Of a stretch of 64,000 nucleotides of DNA, positions 19,734 through 31,300 are shown piece after piece. The notes beneath the pieces are model-generated. The model saw only the letters and a program-made list of their open reading frames with translations. It had not been told where the DNA came from and did not search any database. Source of the stretch: Diplonema japonicum (lineage: Eukaryota > Euglenozoa > Diplonemea > Diplonemida > Diplonemidae); assembly GCA_964019335.1 (NCBI GenBank), contig OZ025649.1:310001-374000 (forward strand), written 5' to 3'. How positions within the stretch are numbered: position 1 is the first letter of the stretch; every line of letters begins with the position of its first letter. The position numbers were made by a program, and so were the translations under genes.

Positions 19734-20012
19734 ATGTGCACCACTTACCAGGAGTTCAGCGACAAGCTCGACCGCCTCGATGCCGAGTTCAGCAAGAAGA
19801 TGGAGGAGCAGAACAAGAAGTTCTTCGCCGACAAGCCCGACGAGTCGACCCTGTCTCCTGAGATGAAAGAGCACTACGACAAGTTCGAGAAGATGATCAA
19901 GGAGCACACCGACAAGTTCAACAAGAAGATGAGGGACCACTCCGCTCACTTCAAGCAGAAGTTCCAGGAGCTCCTTGAGCAGCAGAAGAACGCCCAGTTC
20001 CCTGGCAAGTAA
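19734..20012 (+). CDS. KMP-11: Kinetoplastid membrane protein 11 homologue, copy 2
   Basis: Encodes the same 92 residues as copy 1. I see only two nucleotide differences, both synonymous (GAC CGC against GAC CGT, and AAA against AAG in the EMKEH codons). The flanks are unrelated. Near-identity limited to the coding region suggests recent duplication or ongoing gene conversion. The strong G/C-ending codon bias is as in copy 1. Tandem KMP-11 genes are also known in kinetoplastids. Confidence 0.95.
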   Translation: MCTTYQEFSDKLDRLDAEFSKKMEEQNKKFFADKPDESTLSPEMKEHYDKFEKMIKEHTDKFNKKMRDHSAHFKQKFQELLEQQKNAQFPGK

Positions 20013-20205
20013 GACCTTAACTAGTTTGATATTTTGATAGATCCCCCCCCCCCCCCCCCCCCCCTCAACGTTGTTAATACCCTTTCCCCCTCTTTCTTTT
20101 AACTTATCTCAACACGCCCCTCTTCCCTGTTTGCATACAACGGCACCACAGAGTTGGGGTTGTGAAGAACTCCAAACTAGAAACAACAAGGGGACAGGGG
20201 AGAAC

Positions 20206-23085
20206 ATGGCGTCCCCAGAAAGCCACAAAGAGCTGCTGCGAGCAGCGTTTCAAAAGCAGAGCATAGATGGCAAGCTGTACTACTTGGGGCTTAGGAAGAT
20301 ATTCGAGGATCTCGGATTGTGTGGCGACCAGCAAGGAGAAGTGCTGGAGGGCGTGTGGCGGGCGATGGGGTCGGGTGAGCATGTCTGTTGGGTGTCCTTC
20401 CGTGACGTCATGACTAGCATCACAAATGCAACGGGTGCTGACAGCCTCTCTCCGGTGAGGAGGACATCTCCCAAGAGGCCGAGCTTCGTTTCGCCCATCG
20501 ACCTCCCTGACGATGATGTGGAGATCCCCCTTGGCTACGGCGACCACCAGCAGCACCTCCCCTCCGTGTCCTCAGTCCCCCCGCCTATGATCCACACCAC
20601 GCCCTCCATCAACGCCTATTCATCAAGGAACTCCTCTCCGCACTCCTACGTCTATGACAGGGAGGGCGAGGCACAGGACCGCGCAGGTGCGCAGCTGATC
20701 CAAGAGCTTGGGAGGCTCCGTTCCCTCTCCGCCAGCACGGACACGGCATCGTCCGTCGCGACCACCACCAACGAACTGCTGCAGAAGCGGCAAGCTGAGA
20801 TAGACTCCCTTGAGGCAGGTGTCATCGCACGTGAGCAGGCGGGGATGCTGGCCAGGACGCGTGCCTCGTTCAGAGCACACGAAAATGACCAGCGCATCGC
20901 CGTCTGTGATCTAGAGCTCACTGCACGGACAGATGTCATCCTGCGTGCGTGGCGACTGGCATCTGTGCGGATGCTGGATGTCATCGAACGCGAGAGACGG
21001 GTAGACCTCAGGGAGAAGGCTGTCAGCAATGCCCCCCCAACACACCGTGCCGACCCGTCCGCAGTCGCAGCTCTAAAGCTGCAGAAAGAGCATCTGGAAT
21101 CGCAACAGCAAAGCTTGGAGGCCCGTCTCAGTGTCGCTGCTACCGCAGAAGCGGACCTTGCAGCACGCCAGCGTGACCTTGACAACAGAGAGCACATGCT
21201 GAACAAGAAAGAGCTGTCCCTCGGCAACGCATCAAGGGCGAAGGAGTCACTGGTCGATAGAGAAGCAATCGCACAGGACAGGGAAAGGGCCCTGCAGCTG
21301 CAGGAAACGCGATTGCAGCACAGAGAGGAGGAACTAAGGGAGTCACAGATGCGGGTAACTGTGCTAGAGAAGGCTTTAGAAGACAAGGAGCTGAATTTAG
21401 AGGATATCAGGAACAGGCAGAACGCATTCGAAGAGGTATGCGCAAAGGGAGGGAGGAAGTGAATACACACAGCGACTCGTTGCACGCGAGACTCAAATAG
21501 AAGAGACCAACTGGAAGTTCCAGCACGACCTGAGTGCTAAGCTGAATGAGCTTACCAAAGCGGAAAATGATGTAAAGGAGGTATGCAAGCAGCTAGCAAA
21601 TGCAACACCAAACAGAGAACTGCACGCTTGAAGCAGGCAGAGAAAGACAGGTCACGACTGGACGAGCGCCAAAGGTGGCTAGCAGAGAAGGAGGAGGAGT
21701 TGAACTTGCTCGACGCCGAGCTTCGCAGCAGGCGGCAGGTGGTGGAGGACAACGAGAGACTGAAGGCGCAGATCGAAGCGAGGGAAGCAACACTGCAGTC
21801 AAAAGAGGCTTCGTTGAAGGAGGTGATGAAGGCCAAGGAAACGACTACAGACATTAGGGAGGCAAGGTTGGACGAGAGGGAGAAACTGCTAAGCATTGAA
21901 ATTGATGCAAAGGGGAGGATGACACAACAGCTAGTGGAAGCAAATGCAAAGCAGGCTGAGATGCAGGTTAGAGCCACCGCTGCCGAGGCGAAGGCTGCAG
22001 AGTACGGTGCTAGAGTCAAAGAACTCGAGACCCTTGCAGAGCAGGAGGGAGTTCTGAGAGAAAAGGAGAAGTACCTCCAGATCGAGCTTGCCAGGATGGC
22101 CTCTATGGAGACAGCACTGCATGAGAGGGAGAAGGCGTTTGACAAGAAAGCAGCGACAACCGAAAACTGGATCAGCGTCATCGGCGACAGGGAGCAGGCA
22201 GCAGTGCGGCAATACGAGGCTGCGACGCAGGCGACGGACAAAGCACAGCGAGAGCGAGAGTTGCTTATCGAAGCGAAAAAGAAACGTCAAGCGGACGAAG
22301 TAGAAACGAACGAGTTGAATATGAGGCTGAAGCGGCAGGAGAAGGAATGGCTTGCCTGGGCAGAGAAGGTGAAGCAGAGAGAGAAACGGGTCGAGCAAGA
22401 GATCAAAAAATTCAGAGGAAAACAAGAGGAATTCGGCACGTTCACCAGAACCGAAACGGAACGCTTGAAAGATTGGGAAAAGCAGATCAGGGACCTCGTG
22501 AGGAAAGGCAAGGACGAGAGGGCCTCTGTAGACAGGTTGCGGAGAGAGCTCAAGGAGCAGCAGGAGATGTTCCAAAAACAGAGACAATATGAGAACAAAG
22601 AAGTTGCTTTAAGATCTATATCGTGCACCAGGACCATAGGAACAGAGGGCCCTACCTCACCAGTGGGTGACGAAGAAGCGGATGGCGTGCTGTCGGCGGC
22701 AAGGGAACTGTACTCCAAGACACTTGCCATGCAAGATAACCTCGATCATAGGCAGAAACAACTGGATCTTAGAGAACATCAACTATCGCAGGTGTCGAGG
22801 CCAACGACGCCCCGCCTCTATTCGCAGCCCACAACACCGAGGAAGATAACACCCATGCGACACGCATCGTACCCGGGGCACCTTTCCTTCGACGATGTTA
22901 GGTCTGTGGAGGGCGTTGTTGCCGCCCCGAGTGAGGTACCAAAGCTGCAACCGGTATGGCAGGTGAAAAAAAAAAAAAAAAAAAAAAACAGTTCCCCGAC
23001 ACACCAGAAGCGACGTTCACGCAGAATATACTACGCGGGGCTGCAGATGTTATGAGCACCTGCAGCGAAGAGGTATGACGTGCAA

Positions 23086-23120
<35 letters not shown>

Positions 23121-23632
23121 CTTTTGAAGCGCCAAGTGTGGTTTCTGAAGCGTTTAGAGCTGCATCAACAAGTGGGGATCGAGGCAGCTCAGTGGCGACA
23201 TGGATGACAGGCCACAGTGAAGTGACTGAGAGGGAGAGCCTGGCTGGGAACAGCCGCTGCGGGACTCCTATTAAACAGTTGTCTGTGGACGGCAGCTGGT
23301 TCAACACTTCCCTTGACATTGCCTTCACAAGCCCTGGGAACGCGATCGGCAGGAAGGCTGTACAGAAGAGGCAGTCTGCCTTAATGACATCCGGGTCCAG
23401 GGGCAAGGAGCTGAAGGGCGCGCCCTTGACCGACTCACAATTGGCGTTGAACAAAATATCCACCGACATGTCGACCCTGGGAAGCACGCTGACCAAAGGC
23501 ACCCACTCCCCTTTCAAGAGCCCCTCACCAAGGTACCCTTCGCTCTCCGTCTCTTCTGTCTCTACCAACAAGGTCACTGTAGACCTTATCAGCAAGTCCG
23601 TTGGGAAGCTTCTCGGTTCACCCAGAAATTAA
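20206..23632 (+). CDS. Large coiled-coil protein
   Basis: Five exons: 20206-21435, 21473-21580, 21616-22962, 22992-23072 and 23120-23632, giving 1,092 residues. Introns are 37, 35, 29 and 47 nt, all phase 0. The third is GTG, 23 A, then CAG; the fourth is mostly A and ends AAG. The start MASPESHK follows CACAG- and CTAG-type acceptor sites. Residues about 1-75 resemble a degenerate EF-hand-like helical domain. Residues about 190-800 form a long, highly charged coiled coil rich in Arg, Glu, Gln and Ala. The C-terminal 250 residues are Ser/Thr/Pro-rich with repeated SP/TP sites. It is probably a cytoskeletal or flagellar scaffold; the family is not recognised. Confidence 0.82.
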
Positions 23633-24020
23633 AAAAAAAAAATTTTTTTTTTGTACAATGTGTTATTTCTTTTTTAGATCTTTTCCCTTCCTTAGAAACC
23701 TGTATTTTGAAGAGAAAAAAAAACCCCCCCGGAAGGAATGAGAAAAAGAAATGAAGAAGAAGAAAGGAGTGCATTTTTTTTTTTTTTTTGTGATTTAATC
23801 CTGTATACTTCCACCTGCCGCATCTTTTTTTATTTTTCTCTTCGTCTTCTTTTCTTCTTCTTCTTCTTTTCCACTCCTTCTTCTTCCTCTTTGTTTCAAC
23901 ATTTTTAATTAGTTGTTGATAACTCAGTTTACTTCTTTCTTTTCTATTTTTTTTAGTTCTTATCTTTTTATACAGTGGAGGGAAAGGGGGAGGAGGGCAA
24001 AAAAAAAAAAAAAAAAAGAT
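23633..24020. other. Spacer with candidate acceptor and A-run leader
   Basis: A and T runs without coding sequence. TTTTTATACAG ends at 23975, then a purine-rich leader with 19 A (23999-24017) leads to the ATG at 24021. Confidence 0.6.
23971..23975 (+). promoter_or_regulatory. Candidate spliced-leader acceptor (TACAG)
   Basis: Strong T-rich tract (TTTTTTTTAGTTCTTATCTT) followed by TTTATACAG, 45 bases before the next ATG. Confidence 0.5.
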
Positions 24021-24422
24021 ATGGAGGCACGGCCTGAAGAATATCACGGTGCCGTGCCTGTTGATTCAGGAGTGAGCGCCTTCAGTCAGGAAGGAGAAGA
24101 ACGAGATCCAACACTGGAACCGCGTTCACCAGGACCGGCAGACAAAGAGCTTGCTGAGCTGATCGCGCTGAGAGACGAGATGAGAAGGAAGAGAGATGAC
24201 CTGAACATTCGTATTGCAGCAGCGGAGAAAAAACAAGAAAAAAATCGAAAAATTGTAATCGGCAACAAGCCGGCCAACCTGCAAGTGGGTGAGCTCTGGG
24301 TGTCCCTCATCACAGATATGCTCTGCAAACAGTGCCCCAGCGACATCACCAGCGAACAACTCGGCCAACGTTTAGCTGCTGAAGTGAAAGATCTAGTGTT
24401 GCAATGCCCTGTGGGTTCGTAG
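24021..24422 (+). CDS. Small protein with one coiled coil
   Basis: 133 residues from the ATG that follows an A-run; the longer upstream frame is only homopolymer. Residues about 45-85 are a charged coiled coil (DEMRRKRDDLNIRIAAAEKK). The C-terminus is a short helical domain with three Cys. No known domain or targeting signal. Single exon. Function unknown. Confidence 0.7.
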   Translation: MEARPEEYHGAVPVDSGVSAFSQEGEERDPTLEPRSPGPADKELAELIALRDEMRRKRDDLNIRIAAAEKKQEKNRKIVIGNKPANLQVGELWVSLITDMLCKQCPSDITSEQLGQRLAAEVKDLVLQCPVGS

Positions 24423-24580
24423 AAAGGGGAAAAAAAAAAAAAAAAAAAAAAGCTGTATAAAAAAAAAAGTTCTGTCTACGTCTGTGCCATTTTTTTTTTT
24501 TTTTACTTCATTTTATTCTTGTTTTTTTTTGTTGTTTTTTTCTCATCCCCTTCACGTTTATTTCTCAGCGTTTTTCTCCT

Positions 24581-24581
<1 letters not shown>

Positions 24582-24610
<29 letters not shown>
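24582..24610 (+). other. 29-base poly(A) directly before a start codon
   Basis: An uninterrupted A-run abuts the ATG at 24611. The same arrangement occurs at several other genes in the window (see findings). Confidence 0.9.
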
Positions 24611-24613
<3 letters not shown>

Positions 24614-25441
24614 TCCAAAGGACTCTTTGGTTTCAACGAAAAGCCACAAAAGGCACGTTTCGTGGTACAAAAAGACCTCTTTGACGATGCGACAGCTTGC
24701 AAGGAGTGCGGGTACGCAGGCACACTGGCGTACACATGCAACAAGTGCGAGGAGGTGTATTGTGACAAGTGCGTAGGGTATGAAAGACACACGGCCTGCA
24801 AGGGAGCAGATGTCCGGCAGACAGTGCAGTCAATAGTACCTAGTTTTGTTATCTGCGAATTTAAGGACTGCACGGAAAAGAACATGGTGAAAATACCTTG
24901 TGGAGGCTGTGGAGCTAACTACTGTTCAACCCACCGTGGGGAATATGCACACAGCTGCCCGAAAGCAAAACTCGCACCAATGTTCAACAAGGATCTGCAA
25001 AAAACCGTAAAAAAAGATAAAACGCCTGACCTGATAATGCCGCCCAACCTTCACGTCGATGACAGGAGGAAGATAATTGTCACTATTCCGCCTACTCACC
25101 TGCCGTCAGCTCATCGAAACCCAGTGTCCGCCATTGTTCACAAAAAATGGGGTACCGGTAAGGCGGTCGACTTCCTCCTCTCCTCGTTGTCCATTCCTCG
25201 GGACAGAGTTTTTACCTTTCTCAATCTTTCTACCTTGAAGCCGCTATCGAAGATTGCGTCTTTCACAGAATTATCCTCATCGGGGAAGCTCGGGCCTTCT
25301 GATGCTCTGGTGTTGGTGGAGCAGGCATGGTTGGATGTGTCCGCCTCGGAGCTGCACAAAATACCAGTTTGTGCGGAGGACAAGGCTTGGACGGGTTTTA
25401 CTTCTGACTTTGAAAGGAAGGTTGTCGCTGCAGAGTGCTAA
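24611..25441 (+). CDS. AN1-type zinc-finger protein, ZFAND1/Cuz1-like
   Basis: 276 residues, single exon, close in length to ZFAND1. Two AN1-type fingers: about 30-64 (CKEC...CNKC...C..C...H..C) and about 82-118 (C....C...CGGC....CSTH.....HSC). After a Lys-rich linker, residues about 175-250 look like the C-terminal ubiquitin-like domain of ZFAND1/Cuz1. That family links p97/Cdc48 to the 26S proteasome during arsenite and stress-granule responses. The ATG directly follows 29 A (24582-24610), which makes the start clear. AN1 membership is firm; the ZFAND1 orthology is inferred from two fingers plus the C-terminal domain. Confidence 0.85.
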
Positions 25442-25879
25442 GAGAGGGGAGAAAAAAAAAAAAAACCAAAGTTTTATTAGTTTCCTCCCTTCTAAGTGGG
25501 TCGCAAAAAAAATTTTTTTTTTTTCCCCTTAACTTCGTGGTCCTTTTTTTTTTGGCTTTTCTGAACCCCCCCTATTTATTCCGATCTCCCCTTTTTCATT
25601 TTTTTTTTCTCCTGGCTATCTTGGAGAGGGAAAAAACAAAAAAAGAAAAAAAAAAAACAAATATACTCTATCCTGACGGTGAATAAAAAATAGGAAAACC
25701 GCCCCCCTTTCCCTATCCCCCTTCTTCCACTCTTATTTTTTATTTTTTTATTATTTTTTATTTGTTGGGGCTTACTTTTATGGATTTTTACCAGCACCTT
25801 TTTTTTTCCCCCCCTAGCTTTGTTCTATTAGTTTTTTTCTTTTTTCTTTTTTTTTTTCCCCCTTCTGTTTTTGTCACTC

Positions 25880-25912
<33 letters not shown>

Positions 25913-25932
25913 CAAAAAAATATATATATAAC
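25442..25932. other. Homopolymer-rich spacer
   Basis: T, C and A runs. CCCCCCTAG at about 25809-25817 followed by T-rich sequence is a possible acceptor. A run of 29 A (25880-25908) leads to the ATG at 25933. No gene seen. Confidence 0.6.
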
Positions 25933-27182
25933 ATGACACCCCAAAGAATATTAGCTAAAACAACGAGAATATTGGCTATCTGTTTGATAATAAGAGAAGC
26001 ATGCGGAGCGATACCTTCACAGGAACCGGAAATAGTACCGTCGGGCGGGAAATTCGAGGGTGCTGTGCAAGGTGGTGTGGCGCTTCTTTCCAACGCTGAT
26101 CGAAGTGTTACAAAACTGTACTATACAGTGAGCAGGTGCTGCGACTGCCCTGACTGGAAACGACCGGATCCAAAAAACGCTGGTATTGATAAAGATACAA
26201 GAGAGCTAAAACGTATCGGGGAAAGGATACACTTAACCACCACATCCTGTGTCAGTTCCCTCGCGGTGACACAAGATCAAGAACCGTCAGATATTGTCAA
26301 AGCACTGTTTCAAATCACAGCAAGCTTGGTCACCCCACCTATCATTAGCCCAAAACGCGGAAAATACCGAGGAAAAGTTGTTCTCACCATGTCCGCTCAG
26401 GACGGCTGCGAAATCTATTATACAATAAACGGCGCTGAACCTTCAAAACAATCTGAAAAATACCATGGGCCCATTACCATAAACACCTTTGGGAAGCACT
26501 ACATACGTGCCGTGTCGATAAGCGGTGGTGTGACGTCTCCGATAACCGTTCACGAAGTGGAAATCGTCCTCCCCGTACGGTACATGGTGGTTACAGACGG
26601 ATGCGACACATGTAAAGGCCCCACTGTCGGACGGCCATTCACCGTTATGTTCCAAGGGTTCAAACCCACTCCCGTTACACGGGTCTTTATATCACCTGTG
26701 GAATGTTCACCAAGAGGTGCGTATCACATGCTGGAAGGCTGTGACTGTCGTGATGGAGTTGTTCCTGCTAATTTAACATTAAAAATGATCACCAACGATG
26801 CTCCAGCAGCGAAAGTTTACATCTGCTTCTCTGAAAATGGAGGGTTGGCTTGGACAACTCTTCTTAACGCTGCCACTGCTGAGCCGTTCTTCCCTTTGTT
26901 CCCACCCCTCTCTGCCAATGGGAGTCATGTCGATCCCACTTCGCTGCACAATGCGCAGCAGGACGGAGGGATGGTTGAGGAAGCTACTCCCAAAGACTGG
27001 GAAGACTACCACAAGGCGGAGAAGCGGAAGAAGGCTCGTGTTGCGAATAGCAACACCGACGTGCTGACTCCTGGTATTGTTGTGTTGGTGATTTTGGTGT
27101 GTTTTTTTTTTTTTTTTTTTTTTCTCTTTTTTAAACACGCAAGCAGGGCACGGGTCTTTGGTTTGCATTCAGAAGAGCGTAA
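25933..27182 (+). CDS. Type I membrane protein with Fn3-associated domain
   Basis: Two exons, 25933-27096 and 27147-27182, giving 399 residues. The start MTPQRILAKTTRILAICLII is a signal peptide. Residues about 135-210 fit the Fn3-associated/chitobiase C-terminal-type beta domain (CEIYYTINGAEPS ... HYIRAVSISGG). Several Cys pairs (CCDC, CDTC, CDC) suggest disulfides. The 50-nt intron (GTGTGT, T-run, then GCAAGCAG) interrupts the membrane helix; splicing joins TPGIVVLVIL to GTGLWFAFRRA and stop, a clean single-pass helix with a short basic tail. Unspliced, the frame runs into poly-Phe and poly-Lys, which I reject. It is likely a surface or endomembrane protein of unknown ligand. Confidence 0.8.
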
Positions 27183-27651
27183 AAAAAAAAAAAAGTTTTT
27201 AAAAAAAAAAAGAGAGAAAATTGGATTCATTGCGCCCTCCCTTTTACGAAAAGAGGAGAAATTGATTGGTCGGTGTTTTTTTTTTGGTGGGGGTCGTTCT
27301 CTATCACCCCCCCTCCTTTTTTTTCTTTTTTACACCCCCCTGCAGGAGATTTTGAGTATTTGAGAACGGGAGGGTGGGATTAAATAAACAAAAAAGGAAA
27401 TCCTGTAAAGTGGAAAAAGTGCACAAGTTTTTTTTTTTTTTTTTTTTTTTTTTGCGAATCCAAGGAATTTGTCACTGGAGGAGCTTTTCTAGTCGATTTT
27501 TTTTCATTTTTTTTTTCACCTTACAGTAATAACTCTAATTTTAGAACATGAAGAAACGAAAGAAAAAGAAAAAAAAAAGAGAAAAACAACCCAAGAACTC
27601 CACGATCTTTTCTTTTTCCTACCCCTCCTGGGTGGAAAAATGTTGATAATC

Positions 27652-27694
<43 letters not shown>

Positions 27695-27854
27695 CCTTCC
27701 TTCTTTTGCTGCCCTGTCCCGGGACAAACCTTTCTCACCCTTAATTTCTTTTAAGATTTAGTTTTATTTTATTTTCTATTCTGACCTCCCCCCCCCCCCC
27801 CCCCAGTGACGAAGGAGGCGAGAGAAAGGGAGTTCGGAAGAAAAAGAAAATAAA
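27183..27854. other. Homopolymer-rich spacer
   Basis: A and T runs up to about 38 bases (27655-27693). A run of C ends in CCCCAG at 27806, 48 bases before the next ATG, and is a candidate acceptor. No coding region. Confidence 0.6.
27801..27806 (+). promoter_or_regulatory. Candidate spliced-leader acceptor after a C-tract
   Basis: A pure poly(C) tract (about 17 C) ending in AG. A C-only polypyrimidine tract is unusual and is worth testing as an acceptor. Confidence 0.4.
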
Positions 27855-28296
27855 ATGGGCTTATTTGGCTCGAAAGAAAAAATATATGGTGAACCGATAC
27901 CCTACAAGAAGTTTGTTGAAATAGCTGACGTTTTAATGATGGAAACTGAGGAAGAGTTTGCGGAGCTGGATAGGTGCGTAAATGAGAAAGATGTTGACTG
28001 TATGGCAATTTCTTTAAAAAAAAAAAAAAAAAAAAAAAAACCTTTTCCCAGTACCTGTTACCTTAAGGTGCAGAAAACAAATATCTGTTTGGAATGAAAG
28101 ACTCCTAAAAGCGTTTTGTAAGAACCTTTACGACACGACAGTGAAGTGTCAGAAAAATGCAGGGGTCAACTGGCACCTTGATTGCAAGGCAGAGACGAAC
28201 GAGCTAATGCACTGCGGCGACGACAGCATGCGGCGCTTGTACCAGTTCAACTTAACTCGAAAAAAAAACGAAGCGAAGGGGACACAAGGAGAGTGA
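27855..28296 (+). CDS. Twin-CX9C (CHCH) mitochondrial-type protein
   Basis: Preferred model: exons 27855-27999 and 28052-28296, 129 residues, with a 52-nt phase-1 intron (GTATGG, A-run, CCTTTTCCCAG). Exon 2 encodes CKNLYDTTVKC, 11 residues, then CKAETNELMHC: two C-x9-C motifs in the helix-turn-helix spacing of CHCH proteins. These are imported into the mitochondrial intermembrane space and oxidised by Mia40; members include respiratory-complex subunits and assembly factors. The N-terminus (MGLFGSKEK) has no presequence, as is normal for the class. Other donor/acceptor pairs (GTGCGT at 27974 with AG at 28067 or 28073) also keep the frame but use a weaker donor. The CX9C pair is the same in all models. 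Exact family not identified. Confidence 0.75.
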
Positions 28297-28384
28297 CCCC
28301 CCCAACAGTCTTATGCTTCCCGTTAAGACACGCTTCCTCACTTTTTTTTTTTTTAAAGGTTTTTTATTACACCGGATCGAAAAT

Positions 28385-31300
28385 ATGAAACACGCGTTTC
28401 TAGCTGTGTTTTTCCCTGTTGCCGTGCTGTCGTGGAACGGCAGTGCGTGCGGCACAGAGCGCACCCCATGCAGTGCGGACTGTTGGTATTCGGTTACCAC
28501 ATATGATGAGAACTGCACCGTTGCTGAGGTGGTGCGCGAGAGGTGTTTTACAGAGGGGTGTTCATTGCTACCTGTGCCTGTTTACCTTGTATTCGAGGCA
28601 GGACACGCACCCAGCCACGCGGACCTTCCTGACACGATAAACCAGCACATGGCCTCCCCCTCATCATCTGATGAGGTGCTGCACATGCCGCCCACCACCT
28701 TGTGCTACGGGGATGCAGACGCCAACACAACATGCAGCGAGCTGCAAGCTATCTTCCAGGACAACGACGAGGCGTACCAGTGCACAACGAACACGACCGT
28801 CGACTGCAGCCAAGCACCACCCGCATCGCAGACATGCACCGTCTCTGTGATGTACAACGTCTATTCTCTGGGCAATACCACATCACTTGAAGAGGCGTTG
28901 AACAGGAGCATCGAGGTGGGTGACCTCCCTGTCGTGAAGTTCATGGTTGGGAACGATACCCATCATGAGGAGGGGGAGACACCTGCACCGGAGGTGCCTG
29001 TTGAGACACTTGAGTGGAACGACACAAACACCACCACCGGGGGGAACAATGTGACGGACAACAGCAGCGAAGTGTCTTGCGCCACGGAACGCACCCCATG
29101 CAGTGCTGAGTGCTGGCGTACTGTTACCACATACGACGAGAACTGCTCTGTTGCTGAGGTGGCACTGGAGAGGTGCTTTGCTGACACCTGTGCGTCAGTA
29201 CCTGTGTACATGGTGTACGAGGCTGGGTACGTGGTGAGTACCGGGCAGCACTCCAACGGCACAGCACTCATGACACTGGTGAGCGAGCATGTCGATGCGG
29301 TGCTGCATGTGGTGCCAGGCACAATGTGCTACGGCGATGCGGACGTAAACACCACATGCGAAGAGCTGTTGGATATGTTCGAAGACAACAAGTGCACAGG
29401 AAACGCGACAGACTGCGGCAACCAGGTATGAACACACGTAATTTCCATTTCACACAGACATGCGCCCTGTCTGTGTTGTACAACTTTTATTTTCTGGGCA
29501 ACACCACATCACTTGAAGAGGCTTTGAACAAGAGCATCGAAGCGGGTGACCTCCCTGTCGTGAAGTTCATGGTTGGGAACGATACCCATCATGAAGACGA
29601 ACCCGTTGTACCCGACAGTGGTGCCAACGAAACGAACAACACCAACAGTGACGGCGACGAGGTGTCCTGTACCACGGAACGCACCCCCTGCAGTGCTGAG
29701 TGCTGGCGTACTGTCAAGACATACAGCGAAAACTGCACTGCTGTTGAGGTCGTTCACGAAACGTGCTTCACAGATGCCTGTGTGGCAGTGTCCGTGCCTG
29801 TGTACATGGTGTATGGTACGGAGTACTCTAGTGATCTCGCAATGGAGATGCATGGAAACGGAATGGAGCTAAGGGGCATCATCAGCGACCACGTGTTGAA
29901 TGCAACTGTGCTGCACGTTGCACCGCTCAGGCAGTGCCACGGTGAAGTGAACAGTAACACGACGAGTGAAGAGCTGCTCGACATTTTCAAAATGAGCAAT
30001 TCGTCCACCTGTACCGACCCTAGCAACACAACCAACATGACAGGCTGTGAGGTATGTGACTGGTTGTTGAAACACCACACAGGCATGCGCCCTATCTGTG
30101 ATGTACGACTTCTACTTTCTGGGCAACACCACATCACTTGAAGAGGCTTTGAACAGGAGCATCGAGGCAGGTGACCTCCCTGTCGTGAAGTTCATGGTTG
30201 GGAACGATACCCATCATGAGGAGGGGGAGACACCTGCACCGGAGGTGCCTGTTGAGACACCTGAGTGGAACGACACTACAAATGTTAATGACACGAACAG
30301 CACTGCAGGCAACGATACAATCGGAGGGGAGAGCAATAAAACTACATGCACCACTGAACGTACCCCATGCAGTGCGGACTGTTGGTATTCGGTTACCACA
30401 TATGATGAGAACTGCACCGTTGCTGAGGTAGTGCGTGACAGGTGCTTTGTAGATAAGTGCGCTGCGGTGCTTACGCCCGTCTACCTGGTGTACGAGGCTG
30501 AGTATGATGACACAGCAATGTTTCATTCCAACGATGCTGCCCTTGCACTGGCACTGAACAAAGCGCTTGTGGGCACAGACGAAGTGTTGCGTGTAGTGCC
30601 GAGGACACTGTGCTACGGCGATGCTGACACGAACACGACACGCAACGAGCTGCTGGCGATCTTCAAGGGAAATGACGACGCTTACCAGTGCACAACGAAC
30701 CTGTCTGCTGAGTGCAGCGAACAGGTATATGCTCACCTAGCAAAGTCAAAGCCAACACAGACCTCATGCGCCCTGTCTGTGATGTACGACTTCTACTTTC
30801 TGGGCAACACCACATCACTTGAAGAGGCTTTAAACAGGAGCATCGAGGCGGGTGACCTCCCTGTCGTGAAGTTCATGGTTGGGAACGATACCCATCATGA
30901 GGTGGAGGAAACACCTGCACCGTGTGAGCCCCGTACAGAGACATCGCCCTGCAACGCAGAATGTATGCAGGAGACAGTGAGGCATGACGACAAGTGCAAT
31001 GTCTCGAAGGTGTGGCAGAACTGCTACACAGGGGAGTGCAGAAGGGTGCCTGTCTACTTCATGGCGATGGGCGATTACAGTATAGAGCATATTAGGAGGA
31101 TGAGAGGGAATGAAAGTGTTATTCAAGGTGCACTGGCGACCTTATTTGAGGAGGCAGTGCTGGTGACACAAATTGTGTTGAAGTTGGTCTGCAGGCTACC
31201 GCGGGAGAGGGCGGTGAGGGGGGTTCTCACCTCTGAAAGAAGTGACAGTAGTACGTGTGTGCACTTTGCTGATGGGAGGCCTGCAGGAAAGAAGGCAGGT

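Noticed and set aside
25762-25932. Upstream extension of the Fn3-associated protein
   Set aside because: It is coded by T-, C- and A-runs; the ATG at 25933 gives a proper signal peptide.
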